From JAWVFK01 sp033856175 (lineage in GTDB: Bacteria; Actinomycetota; Thermoleophilia; Solirubrobacterales; 70-9), in the NCBI GenBank assembly GCA_033856175.1, contig JAWVFK010000004.1, positions 1 to 10,268 on the forward strand: a stretch of DNA of 10,268 bases. Reading direction: 5' to 3'. The notes beneath the pieces were generated by a model that was not told the origin of the DNA, did not search any database, and saw nothing but the letters and a program-made list of their open reading frames with translations. Shown piece after piece: positions 1-6,761 of this stretch. The position numbers and the translations under genes were made by a program. Numbering within the stretch: position 1 is the stretch's first letter; the number at the start of each line of letters is the position of its first letter.

Positions 1-1
1 C

Positions 2-3000
2 AGCGTCGCCAAACCGGCGGCGAACCTGACGGCGGCGATCACCTCGATCTCGATGCCCAGCGACGGCCGGGCCTGGCTGACGACCGACACCGGCCAGGTC
101 TTTGCCGGCTCGCTGGAGGGCCTCAACTGGTCCTGGAAGCCCGAGAATGTCAGTTCCGACGGCACCGTCCTTTCGACCGTCACCACTGGGCAGAAGGGCA
201 CCGGCGGCGAGGACGCCGCCCTCACCTCGATCGCCATCAACCCCCAGGGCTTTGGTTTCGCCGTCGGCAACCTCGGCCTGGTCCTCAAGCGCTCGGGCGA
301 TGGCGCCCATCCGTGGAAGCGCGTCGGCGGGCTTCCCGTCCACAACTACAGCTCGACCGCGGTCCCGGCGGGCGGTCACGGCGACGGCGCGCTGATCGGC
401 GGCGAGTACGGGCTGGTCCTCAGCTATGACCGTGGTCAGCTGACGACGGTCCACCAGGCCGACGTCTGGGATCCGATCAACCACACCGGCCTTGACCTTG
501 CCGCTCCCGTTCTTGGCCTGGCGCTGGTGCCCGGGCAAAAGGACGGGCAGTTGGAGATGTGGGCCGCCGAGCAGGCCGGACCAAGGCGCCAGTACAACGT
601 CGTCTCCAGCCGCGACCCGGCGCCCAACGCGCTGCTTCACTACTCCAGCGATCCCGGCGATCCGCTGCTGGACGGTGGCGCCCACCGCGCCACAGCGCTC
701 CGCGACGCGCCACCAAAGCAATCGGGTGAGCTCAGCTTTGCCGCCTTTGGCAAGTCCGAATGTCAGGCCAAAGCCCCCAACAGCTGCCCGGCTCCCGCGG
801 CGACGAATCTGATCAGCGATGTCATTCCGCAGCGGATCGCCGATCAGCTCGACGGCCCCGGTGGCCCCGACCTGTCGCTGTTCAGTGGCGATGCCGTCTA
901 TGTCGCCCAGAACGACAACTCCAGCAACGCCACAGCGACCTATGCCCAGGAGACGAACAGCCCGACCGACGCCAGCACCGTTCACGCCCGCTGGGTCGAG
1001 TCGGTAGCCGGCCGCTTTGCGGCGGCCGGTATGCCGCTCTTTGGCGCCCTCGGCAATCAGGATCTCTCGCTGGTGGCACCGCCGCTTGTCACGGGCCTGG
1101 CCACTCAATTTATCCACGGCACCGAAGGGCTCGGCACCCGTACAAGGACCCCCGGCCCCAACATCCGCTGGCGAAAGGCCTTGGCGGCGATGCCAGAGCC
1201 GTGGGGCAGGACGGGCGCCTACCCCGGCCACAACGGCCTCAGCTTCGACCCCGTCCCCGACCCCGGCGCCTCGGGTCCGGGCTATGACCCGACCCAGGCC
1301 TCGACCCATTACGCGGTAGACATTTCCCGCGACGGCCACAAGATCGCCCGCCTGGCAGTTCTCGACACCTCCCTGCAGCAGATCAGCCCCGCGGCTGTGC
1401 AAAACCCGGTCGAGGACCAGCTGACCTGGCTCGACGGCGTTCTCTGCATCAAGGGACAGACCTCGACCGCCAGCTGCTCACGCGAGCCCGCCCAGCAGGC
1501 GATCGTGCTCTCGGAGACCCCGACCTACTCCTACGGCCCCGGGGGGCTCGACGACACCGAGACGAGCGATGGCAACGCACTCGAGGCGATTCTGACCAAG
1601 GACAAGGTCAACGTCATCGTCTCGGGGCGGCTCGGCTGGAACGGCCTCTACTGGACGAGGGCCCAGGGCGTCCACAGTCCCGACGCCGGCGGTCAATACC
1701 CAACTGGGTCACCCGCCCCCCTAAACGGAGCCTCACCGATCCCGACGGTGATCGCCTCCTCAGCCGGTGGCAAGTTCAACAAGAACGCCCAGGACTCCGG
1801 CCAGACCCCGGCGTCAAACGGCTACTGGCACGGCTACACCATCGTCCGCCTCTCGCCCGACGGCGACCCCACCAAGACGATCGTCGAGCAGCGTCCGATC
1901 TTCGACTGGCTCCAGATCTCGGCCAGGCGCCACCTGCTGCGACCGGGCCAGAAGCTCGATCTGGCAGGAGTGGGGCGCGAAGCCGTCGGCATGGACCAGC
2001 CGATCCGCTACGACGAGCTCACCACACCGGCGATCACCCACTGCTGGGATCTGGTGCTGGCGGATCCCGAGAAGCCGTGGTTGGCGATGAAGGCAAGCGA
2101 TGCGTCGGATGCGCAGCTGGCGGCTGCCAACCAGCCCGGGCGTGGCTGCGCGGCCAGATCCTTTGCCGGCGCTCAGTATGAAAGCGCCAAGAGCTCCAAC
2201 CCCTGCGATCCCTACGTCTGCGCCGGCTCTGAGATCGGCTCGATCAACGACCAGACGGGCTCGGTCAACTCTGAGGGACCAAAGGAGCGCACCTTCGCCC
2301 TCGCCCTGGTCTCCGCCGCCGGCAAGGTAGCCACCTACCCGCTCGTCTTTGAGCCCAGACCCACATTCACGCCTGAGCCACCGCCACCACCTCCACCACC
2401 GCCGGGGGCAACACCGCCACCGCCTGCAACTCCACCCCCAGGCCAGGTGCCGCCGCCCAACATCCCGCCGCCGCCGACGCCACCGGCCGTGCCGCCCGGT
2501 CCTGGCCTTCAGGCGACGAGCCCGCCTGCGGTGCCGCTGCCTCCCTCAGGCGGCGCGCCGACGCTCAACCTCTTCACCTCACCGACCTCGATCAGCGTTG
2601 CGCCCTCGCTGTCGCTCTTCCCACCGGCGCCGCCGGTGATTAACGTCGCGCCGCCTACTCCTGCCCGACCGAGGCAGGAGGCTAAGAAGGCTGCGGTTCA
2701 GAGCTCGGGGTCGGAGAACGACTCGCCCTCTGACGCGGGCCTCGGCGGCGACCTCGCCCAGGGACCGCCCGAGCCCAAGGGCTCGGCGATGACCCGGCAT
2801 GACCCGAATGCCGCCACCCGTCGCGAGCGCGTCGCGCCAGGCCAATCGATCACACCGCTCGCTCGCCACGCCCAACCCTCGGCCTGGGCCCGCGATCTGC
2901 AGTGGGGCGGAGGGCTGACCCTGATGGCCTTGGTGCTTGCGCTCGGGTTCACCACCGTGCGCCCCGGATCTCGCCGCCGTCAGCCCGAGATTCCGGCCCC

Positions 3001-3037
3001 AGCCCGGGTCTGGTCACATACCCGACGGGATCGCTGA
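2..3037 (+). CDS. Surface-anchored protein with degenerate calcineurin-like phosphoesterase domain (5' end outside window)
   Basis: The frame is open from base 2 with no stop upstream of the first ATG at 53, so the gene almost certainly begins outside the window. Residues here are counted from that ATG (994 aa). Residues 1-140 hold propeller-like repeats of the GxxGLVLxSxDxG type. From about 225 to 540 the order of elements matches a calcineurin-like metallophosphoesterase: a strand ending in GKSE (233-236), SGDAVY (278-283), GNQD (334-337), IVLSETPTYSYG (484-495) and VSGRLGWNG (523-531). An Ig-like segment with several cysteines follows, then a proline-rich stalk (about 768-880), one hydrophobic helix (about 951-970) and a basic tail. 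This suggests an extracytoplasmic protein held by a C-terminal anchor. Most family metal ligands are replaced, so catalysis is doubtful. The signal peptide, if present, is not visible. The fold call is fairly sure; the function is unknown. Confidence 0.75.
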   Translation, partial: SVAKPAANLTAAITSISMPSDGRAWLTTDTGQVFAGSLEGLNWSWKPENVSSDGTVLSTVTTGQKGTGGEDAALTSIAINPQGFGFAVGNLGLVLKRSGDGAHPWKRVGGLPVHNYSSTAVPAGGHGDGALIGGEYGLVLSYDRGQLTTVHQADVWDPINHTGLDLAAPVLGLALVPGQKDGQLEMWAAEQAGPRRQYNVVSSRDPAPNALLHYSSDPGDPLLDGGAHRATALRDAPPKQSGELSFAAFGKSECQAKAPNSCPAPAATNLISDVIPQRIADQLDGPGGPDLSLFSGDAVYVAQNDNSSNATATYAQETNSPTDASTVHARWVESVAGRFAAAGMPLFGALGNQDLSLVAPPLVTGLATQFIHGTEGLGTRTRTPGPNIRWRKALAAMPEPWGRTGAYPGHNGLSFDPVPDPGASGPGYDPTQASTHYAVDISRDGHKIARLAVLDTSLQQISPAAVQNPVEDQLTWLDGVLCIKGQTSTASCSREPAQQAIVLSETPTYSYGPGGLDDTETSDGNALEAILTKDKVNVIVSGRLGWNGLYWTRAQGVHSPDAGGQYPTGSPAPLNGASPIPTVIASSAGGKFNKNAQDSGQTPASNGYWHGYTIVRLSPDGDPTKTIVEQRPIFDWLQISARRHLLRPGQKLDLAGVGREAVGMDQPIRYDELTTPAITHCWDLVLADPEKPWLAMKASDASDAQLAAANQPGRGCAARSFAGAQYESAKSSNPCDPYVCAGSEIGSINDQTGSVNSEGPKERTFALALVSAAGKVATYPLVFEPRPTFTPEPPPPPPPPPGATPPPPATPPPGQVPPPNIPPPPTPPAVPPGPGLQATSPPAVPLPPSGGAPTLNLFTSPTSISVAPSLSLFPPAPPVINVAPPTPARPRQEAKKAAVQSSGSENDSPSDAGLGGDLAQGPPEPKGSAMTRHDPNAATRRERVAPGQSITPLARHAQPSAWARDLQWGGGLTLMALVLALGFTTVRPGSRRRQPEIPAPARVWSHTRRDR
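2378..2503 (+). repeat. CCN-rich low-complexity tract encoding the polyproline stalk
   Basis: This stretch is dominated by CCA/CCG/CCC/CCT codons. It opens with nine consecutive proline codons (residues 776-784 counted from the ATG at 53) and continues as PPP-containing clusters separated by G, A, T, Q, V and N. It lies between the Ig-like segment and the C-terminal membrane helix, the usual place for a wall-spanning spacer. Proline runs of this length generally need EF-P for efficient translation (established knowledge). The simple sequence may vary in length between strains (inference). Confidence 0.75.
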
Positions 3038-3056
3038 GGTTCTGGAGCGATCCCGT
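3025..3056 (+). terminator. Stem-loop overlapping the stop codon of the surface-protein gene
   Basis: ACGGGATCGCT at 3025-3035 is perfectly complementary to AGCGATCCCGT at 3046-3056, giving an 11-bp stem with a 10-nt loop. The TGA stop (3035-3037) begins in the last base of the left arm. The downstream sequence (CTTTCGTCTGT) is only moderately T-rich, so this is a weak intrinsic terminator or an RNA-end stabilising hairpin. No other terminator candidate is seen before the next gene. Confidence 0.5.
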
Positions 3057-3199
3057 AGCGGCTTTCGTCTGTCAGCGGGCGCGGAGGCGCCGCCACGCCG
3101 TTCGTTGCTGAGAACTCGACACAAACTGCGGTTGTTACGTGATGGTTTCTCGGCAAGGCTATGGGGGTGTTTTCGCCAGGAACCGCGGATGATAGCCTC
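3057..3199. other. Intergenic region between the surface-protein gene and the toxin-antitoxin pair
   Basis: No convincing gene is present; short frames on both strands here look random. Base composition is visibly less GC-rich than the flanking genes from about 3100 onward. A TAGCCT at 3193-3198 fits the actinobacterial TANNNT -10 pattern, but the -35 position (about 3170-3175, TTTTCG) is a poor match. It is only a weak promoter candidate for the downstream pair. Confidence 0.35.
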
Positions 3200-3217
3200 T
3201 ACATAGGAATCTATGTA
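3200..3217. promoter_or_regulatory. Palindromic operator candidate at the antitoxin start
   Basis: TACATAG (3200-3206), GAAT (3207-3210) and CTATGTA (3211-3217) form a perfect inverted repeat with 7-bp arms and a 4-bp spacer, AT-rich within very GC-rich DNA. It ends on the A of the ATG at 3217 and contains AGGAA (3205-3209), the only Shine-Dalgarno candidate for that ATG. It also lies just downstream of a weak -10 candidate. Type II antitoxins commonly repress their own operon by binding such palindromes (established). That this antitoxin binds here is inference. As RNA it could also form a small hairpin hiding the ribosome site. Confidence 0.5.
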
Positions 3218-3792
3218 TGACGGGAGGAAGGTTGGCGGCAAAACCACGCAGGAACGCGATTAGGACGAAGGCCGGCGGGGCGCGAGGGAGCCGCCGGCGA
3301 GATGCGCCCTGGGGCCCGACCGAGCTGCAGCGCAGCTATCGCACTGTGCTCGACATGGCCAAGGAGGCCCCCCAGTCGATCCTGGATTCCGACGGCGAGA
3401 TGCTGGTGGTTCAGACAAAGCGGAGCGCCGACTTCCAGCGGCAGCTGCAGGAACGAGTCGCCGAAGCGGCGCGCTTCCAGGCCGTCTACGCCTACAACCG
3501 TGACAAGGATCCGAGCGACTGGGCGGGACAGACGACGTTTCCGTTTCTGGCGGCTCTGTCGCGGGCGGAGGTGGAGGAGTTCGCCCGTGAGCTGCTCGCC
3601 TACACGCTCGACGCGGCGCGTCGCGAAACGCTCGAGAATCTCGACGGCAACTTGCGTGCGTGGGGGGCGACGGCCGAGATCTACGAGGATCCGGAGGTCC
3701 TGGCGCAAATGACCGCGGCGATCGACTACGACAAGCTGGAGGAGGTCTTGCCTCCGCCCGAGGCGGCGGCCGCGGCCGCGGCGGAGGTGTGA
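3217..3792 (+). CDS. Probable Phd/YefM-like antitoxin, unusually long
   Basis: This 191-aa protein has three visible parts. There is a basic, disordered N-terminus (1-28). Residues 31-75 resemble the Phd/YefM N-terminal fold: TELQRSYRTVLDMAKE, then a short strand pair with DSDGEMLVVQT. The tail LRAWGATAEIYEDPEVLAQM (147-166) matches the toxin-binding C-terminus typical of this family. Between them is an extra helical segment of about 70 residues, so the protein is roughly twice the usual 80-95 aa. It ends in a poly-alanine run. Its stop overlaps the GTG start of the next gene, as expected for an antitoxin-toxin operon. An alternative start is TTG at 3232, preceded by GGGAGGAAG (3222-3230), which would place the palindrome in the leader. 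The antitoxin role is inferred from fold, tail motif and context. Confidence 0.6.
   Translation: MTGGRLAAKPRRNAIRTKAGGARGSRRRDAPWGPTELQRSYRTVLDMAKEAPQSILDSDGEMLVVQTKRSADFQRQLQERVAEAARFQAVYAYNRDKDPSDWAGQTTFPFLAALSRAEVEEFARELLAYTLDAARRETLENLDGNLRAWGATAEIYEDPEVLAQMTAAIDYDKLEEVLPPPEAAAAAAAEV
3222..3230 (+). promoter_or_regulatory. Strong Shine-Dalgarno deciding between two antitoxin starts
   Basis: GGGAGGAAG is the best ribosome-binding match near this gene, and it lies downstream of the ATG at 3217. The in-frame TTG at 3232 follows it closely (about 3-4 nt from the GGAGGA core, slightly short). If this site is used, the protein starts at residue 6 of the longer version and the palindrome at 3200-3217 is wholly untranslated. 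The ATG at 3217 has only AGGAA at 3205-3209. Confidence 0.4.
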
Positions 3793-3998
3793 CACGCGAG
3801 GTCGATCCGCCTCGCGGGCCCGACAATCCCTTCCCACCCGGTCAGCTTCCCCGCCATCACCGGCTGAAGGGCAAGCTCAAGGAGTTCTGGGAATACGAGG
3901 TCGGTGGCGGTGAACGTGTTCGTTACAAGCGTGGGCCAGACGGCCAGGTAGTTGTGGTCTACGCCGGCCCCGCGCCCGCCGACACGCACGGCGGTTAA
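3789..3998 (+). CDS. Probable RelE/ParE-family toxin, very short (70 aa)
   Basis: It starts at GTG 3789, overlapping the antitoxin stop in GTGTGA; the frame further upstream reads as random antisense-like sequence. The body HHRLKGKLKEFWEYEV, followed by GGGERVRYKRGPDG, QVVVVYAGP and PADTH, corresponds to the last three or four beta strands of RelE/ParE toxins. The H-x-LKG-x-L-x-x-x-W pattern is typical of the family. RelE-type toxins are usually 85-100 aa and begin with one strand and two helices. Here only about 20 residues, rich in P, R and D, precede the LKG motif, so the helical half is missing. It may be a degenerate toxin or a minimal family variant. In the family the activity is ribosome-dependent mRNA cleavage or gyrase inhibition; which applies here cannot be told. 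Confidence 0.55.
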   Translation: MTREVDPPRGPDNPFPPGQLPRHHRLKGKLKEFWEYEVGGGERVRYKRGPDGQVVVVYAGPAPADTHGG

Positions 3999-4037
3999 AC
4001 GCCGGCCGCGCGGTGCGGAAGTACGCTGCCCCGGGCC

Positions 4038-5141
4038 GTGTCGCGCCCCCCTCGTATCCTCATCCTCTCCGCCTCGATCGGTGAGGGGCACGACCTGCCG
4101 GCTCGCGTCCTCGCCGATGGGCTGATCGCCGAGGCGCCCGGGGCCGAGGTCGAGATCGTCGATGCGCTGGCGACCGTCGGCGGCTTCGTCGAGCGGACCG
4201 TGCTCGGCGGCTCCCACTTCGAGTCGAAGTGGGGTGGGCGATTCTTCGACCTCGAGTTCAAGCTGATCACCGATGTCCGGCCGACGCGCTGGTTCGCCGG
4301 CAAGGTGATGATCGGGCTCTCCTCGGGGCCGATCCTGCGGCGGGTCGAGGAGGCGGCGCCCGACGTCGTCGTCTCGACCTATCCGGGCGCCACCGAGGTC
4401 CTCGGCCGCGCCAAGGCGCGCGGGCGCCTGCAGCTGCCGCTGGTCTCGGCGATCACCGACCTCACGGCGTTGCGCTACTGGGCCCACCCGGCGATCGACC
4501 TCCACCTGATCACGCATCCCGAGTCCGAGCCCGAGGTTCGCGAGATCGCCCCCCGCAGCGAGATCGCCTGCGTCCGCGGCCTCACCCGGCCGGAGTTCTA
4601 CGAGCCGCGCGATCGAGCCGAGGCCCGGCGCTCGCTCGATCTGCCCGAGGAAGGCCGCGTCGTCGTCGTATCCGGCGGTGGCTGGGCCGTCGGCGACCTC
4701 ACCGGCGCGGCCGAGGCGGCTCTTGCCCAGCCCGACACGACCGTCGTCTGCCTCTGCGGCCGCAACGAGGAGGTCCGGCTGGCGCTGGTCGATCGCTTCG
4801 CCGCCGAGCAGCGGGTCGTCGTCATGGGCTTCAGCGATCGCATCGACGACCTCTTCGCCGCCGCCGACGTCCTCGTCCACTCGACCGCCGGGCTGACTGT
4901 CCTCGAGGCGCTGATGCGCGGCTGTCGCGTCATCTCCTACGGCTGGGGCCACGGCCACATCAGGGTCAACAACGCCGCCTACCGCCGCCTCGGCCTCGCC
5001 GAGGTCGCCGCCGATCGCGCCGAGCTGGACCTGGCGCTGTCGCGGGCGCTGGCCCAGGCGGCTCCAGACGATCAGGCCGCCTGGTTCGCCGGCCTTCCAA
5101 GCGCGGCCGGAAAGGTCCTCGCTCTCCTGCCCGGCAGGTAG
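4038..5141 (+). CDS. MurG/MGDG-synthase-like glycosyltransferase (GT28-type, GT-B fold)
   Basis: This 367-aa protein begins ILILSASIGEGHDLPA (residues 7-22), matching the N-terminal signature of MGDG synthase and UgtP-type diacylglycerol glycosyltransferases, including the conserved G-x-GH (G15, H18). A DxxVSTYPGATE segment ends the N-terminal domain. The C-terminal Rossmann domain opens with VVVVSGGGWAVGD and carries HSTAGLTVLEAL (281-292), the counterpart of the UDP-sugar binding loop, then the G-rich YGWGHGH and RVNN. The expected reaction is transfer of a sugar from a UDP-sugar to a lipid acceptor at the inner face of the membrane. The acceptor cannot be told from sequence. GTG 4038 is the only plausible start near the conserved N-terminus, but no good Shine-Dalgarno precedes it. 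It lies 39 bp after the toxin gene and converges on the transporter with 6 bp between stops. Confidence 0.85.
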   Translation: MSRPPRILILSASIGEGHDLPARVLADGLIAEAPGAEVEIVDALATVGGFVERTVLGGSHFESKWGGRFFDLEFKLITDVRPTRWFAGKVMIGLSSGPILRRVEEAAPDVVVSTYPGATEVLGRAKARGRLQLPLVSAITDLTALRYWAHPAIDLHLITHPESEPEVREIAPRSEIACVRGLTRPEFYEPRDRAEARRSLDLPEEGRVVVVSGGGWAVGDLTGAAEAALAQPDTTVVCLCGRNEEVRLALVDRFAAEQRVVVMGFSDRIDDLFAAADVLVHSTAGLTVLEALMRGCRVISYGWGHGHIRVNNAAYRRLGLAEVAADRAELDLALSRALAQAAPDDQAAWFAGLPSAAGKVLALLPGR

Positions 5142-5147
5142 AGGCTC

Positions 5148-6047
5148 TTAGCCCGCGCGCTCGCCCGGGGCGGCGTCGGACTCCGCAATGACTCCGGCGA
5201 CCGCGGGCGAGCTGGCCAGCAGCGCCACCGCGCCGCCGACGACCGCCAGCGCCAGGCCGAGCACGGCGCCGCCCAGCGGTGTGGCGCTCCAGCCCTCGCC
5301 GCCGACCAGCGGTGCCAGCACGACGGGGATGACGATCTGCATCGCCAGCACGGTCGGCGCCACCCGCGTCGCCGCGGCGCGCTGCAGGGCGGTCGCCTCC
5401 GAGACCACGCCGAGGACGATCACCGCGGCGACGAGCCCCACCCAGGCGAGGGCGACGCCCCAGTGGCTCGCCGAGGTCTCCTCGGCGATGACCTTGGCGA
5501 CGAACGCGGCGAGGCCATCGGCGGCGCCGGCGCCGATCACGAGTAGCGCCGCGGGAGAGAGGCCCCGCGCCAGGGCGACGGCATAGGGGGCGATGGCGAC
5601 GGCGCCGAGGCCGGCGAGAACGGCGATGAAGCCGGCGCCGCGGTCGACGGCGCCGGGCGCTTCGGGGGCCGCCGTGGCGATCACCGCCACCGCGCCGACG
5701 ATCAGCCCCACGGCGATGATCTCGCGCCGCCCGACGCGCTCACCGAGCATCCGCGCCCCCAGAACCAGCAGCAGAACCAGCCCCAGCGCCAATACCGGCT
5801 GAACCAGCGTCAGCGGCGCATGCGTCAGCGCCAACACCTGCAGCGGCCAGCCGACCAGTGAGAGCAGCGTCGCTCCGACCCACAGCGGCCGCCGCAGCAG
5901 GTGGCCGAGCAGCGAGAGCCGGCCGGCGTGGCGGCCCGGAGCGCGCCGCGCCTCGATCGCCTGCAGCGCGTAGCCCGTGTCGTAGCAAGCGGCTGCGCCC
6001 AGCGCCAGCGCGAAGCCGAGCACCGGCTCGCCGCCGATCACTGCCAC
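5148..6047 (-). CDS. DMT-superfamily (EamA/NIPA-like) membrane transporter
   Basis: This roughly 299-aa, very hydrophobic protein has about nine or ten membrane helices arranged as two similar halves, as in DMT/EamA permeases. The first helix contains YDTGYALQA, recalling the YALQ motif seen in NIPA-like and EamA members. A second helix pair (PLTLVQPVLALGLVLLLVLG) precedes a GERVGRREIIAVGLI motif typical of EamA repeat ends. The frame extends 60 residues further upstream, but that part is antisense to the deacetylase gene and is a low-complexity run of R and G, so it is rejected. GTG at 6047 is chosen; GTGs at 6041 and 6023 are alternatives, and none has a strong Shine-Dalgarno. Substrate is unknown. 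It is convergent with the glycosyltransferase (6 bp between stops) and divergent from the deacetylase (9 bp between starts). Confidence 0.75.
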   Translation of the reverse strand: MAVIGGEPVLGFALALGAAACYDTGYALQAIEARRAPGRHAGRLSLLGHLLRRPLWVGATLLSLVGWPLQVLALTHAPLTLVQPVLALGLVLLLVLGARMLGERVGRREIIAVGLIVGAVAVIATAAPEAPGAVDRGAGFIAVLAGLGAVAIAPYAVALARGLSPAALLVIGAGAADGLAAFVAKVIAEETSASHWGVALAWVGLVAAVIVLGVVSEATALQRAAATRVAPTVLAMQIVIPVVLAPLVGGEGWSATPLGGAVLGLALAVVGGAVALLASSPAVAGVIAESDAAPGERAG

Positions 6048-6056
6048 GATGCCGGC

Positions 6057-6761
6057 ATGCGCCGACCCCTGATCGCCACCGCGACGGCCACCGCCACCGC
6101 CCTGGGCGCGGCCTGGGCGGCGCCGGCGCTGGCGCCGATCGCCGCACCCATCGCGCGCGCGCTCGGGGTGCCGCGGCGCTTGGACGGCTTGGACACCGTC
6201 GCCGTGACCTTCGACGACGGACCCCACCCGGAGGGAACCCCGGCCGCCCTCGAGGCGCTCAGAGATGCCGGCGCCAGCGCCACGTTCTTCCTAGTCGGCG
6301 AGCAGGTCGAGCGCTATCCGGCGCTGACCGCCGAGATCGCCGCCGCCGGTCACGCCGTCGCCGTTCATGGCTACCGCCATCGCAACCTGCTGCGGCTGAC
6401 GCCACGCGCCTTCAGCGAGGATCTCGAGCGGGCGATCGAGACGATCGGCGCCGCCGCGGGCCAGCTTCGCCACACCTACCGCCCGCCCTACGGGATCTTC
6501 AGCCCGGCTGGGCTGCGGATCGTTCGCGCCCGCGGCCTGGCGCCGCTGCTCTGGTCGCGCTGGGGCCACGACTGGCGCCGGCGGGCGAGCGCCGACTCGA
6601 TCGCGACCGAGCTGACGCGTGACCTCGGCGCCGGTGACGTCCTGCTGCTCCACGACGCCGACCATTACAGCTCCGCCGGGTCGTGGATCGACACGGCGGC
6701 GGCGCTGCCGCGAGTGCTCGGCGAGATCGAGGCCGCCGGGCTGGTCACGCAAACCGTTTGA
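6057..6761 (+). CDS. Polysaccharide deacetylase (NodB/CE4 family)
   Basis: This 234-aa protein carries all five CE4 motifs: TFDDGPH (51-57, catalytic and metal-binding aspartates D53 and D54), HGYRH (104-108, the two metal-binding histidines), RPPYG (142-146), a GHDW segment in the motif-4 position, and LLLHD (196-200, catalytic histidine H199). It should be a metal-dependent hydrolase removing N- or O-acetyl groups from a cell-wall or surface glycan. The N-terminus (about 1-35) is a short basic stretch then an Ala-rich hydrophobic segment, consistent with an uncleaved anchor or signal peptide and extracytoplasmic action. ATG 6057 is chosen because sequence upstream in the frame is antisense to the transporter. 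No Shine-Dalgarno is seen, so the transcript may be leaderless. Length is typical of single-domain CE4 enzymes. The specific substrate is not determinable. Confidence 0.9.
   Translation: MRRPLIATATATATALGAAWAAPALAPIAAPIARALGVPRRLDGLDTVAVTFDDGPHPEGTPAALEALRDAGASATFFLVGEQVERYPALTAEIAAAGHAVAVHGYRHRNLLRLTPRAFSEDLERAIETIGAAAGQLRHTYRPPYGIFSPAGLRIVRARGLAPLLWSRWGHDWRRRASADSIATELTRDLGAGDVLLLHDADHYSSAGSWIDTAAALPRVLGEIEAAGLVTQTV

Noticed and set aside
3660..3788. Longer upstream start for the toxin frame (ATG 3660)
   Set aside because: The extra 43 residues are a Gly/Arg/Ala-rich shadow of the antitoxin gene and do not look like the missing RelE helices. GTG 3789 at the stop/start overlap is the natural start.
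3763..3789. GC-rich self-complementary tract (repeated GCGGCCGC) near the antitoxin end
   Set aside because: It is explained by a run of alanine codons. There is no sign of a terminator, recombination site or other function.
3726..4958. 410-codon open frame on the - strand opposite the glycosyltransferase and toxin
   Set aside because: It has no family motifs and low-complexity composition, and both opposite-strand genes have recognisable family signatures.
5139..5156. Possible small hairpin (GGCT-ctt-AGCC) at the convergent glycosyltransferase/transporter stops
   Set aside because: Four base pairs with a 3-nt loop is what chance would give in this composition, and no T-tract follows on either strand.
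5901..6056. 52-residue upstream extension of the deacetylase frame
   Set aside because: It is antisense to the first transporter helices and lacks signal-peptide or domain features. ATG 6057 gives a normal CE4 protein with a short N-terminal hydrophobic segment.
6048..6227. 60-residue N-terminal extension of the transporter frame
   Set aside because: It overlaps the deacetylase catalytic region in antisense and is a low-complexity R/G-rich stretch without a membrane segment. The helical part begins only at about 6047.
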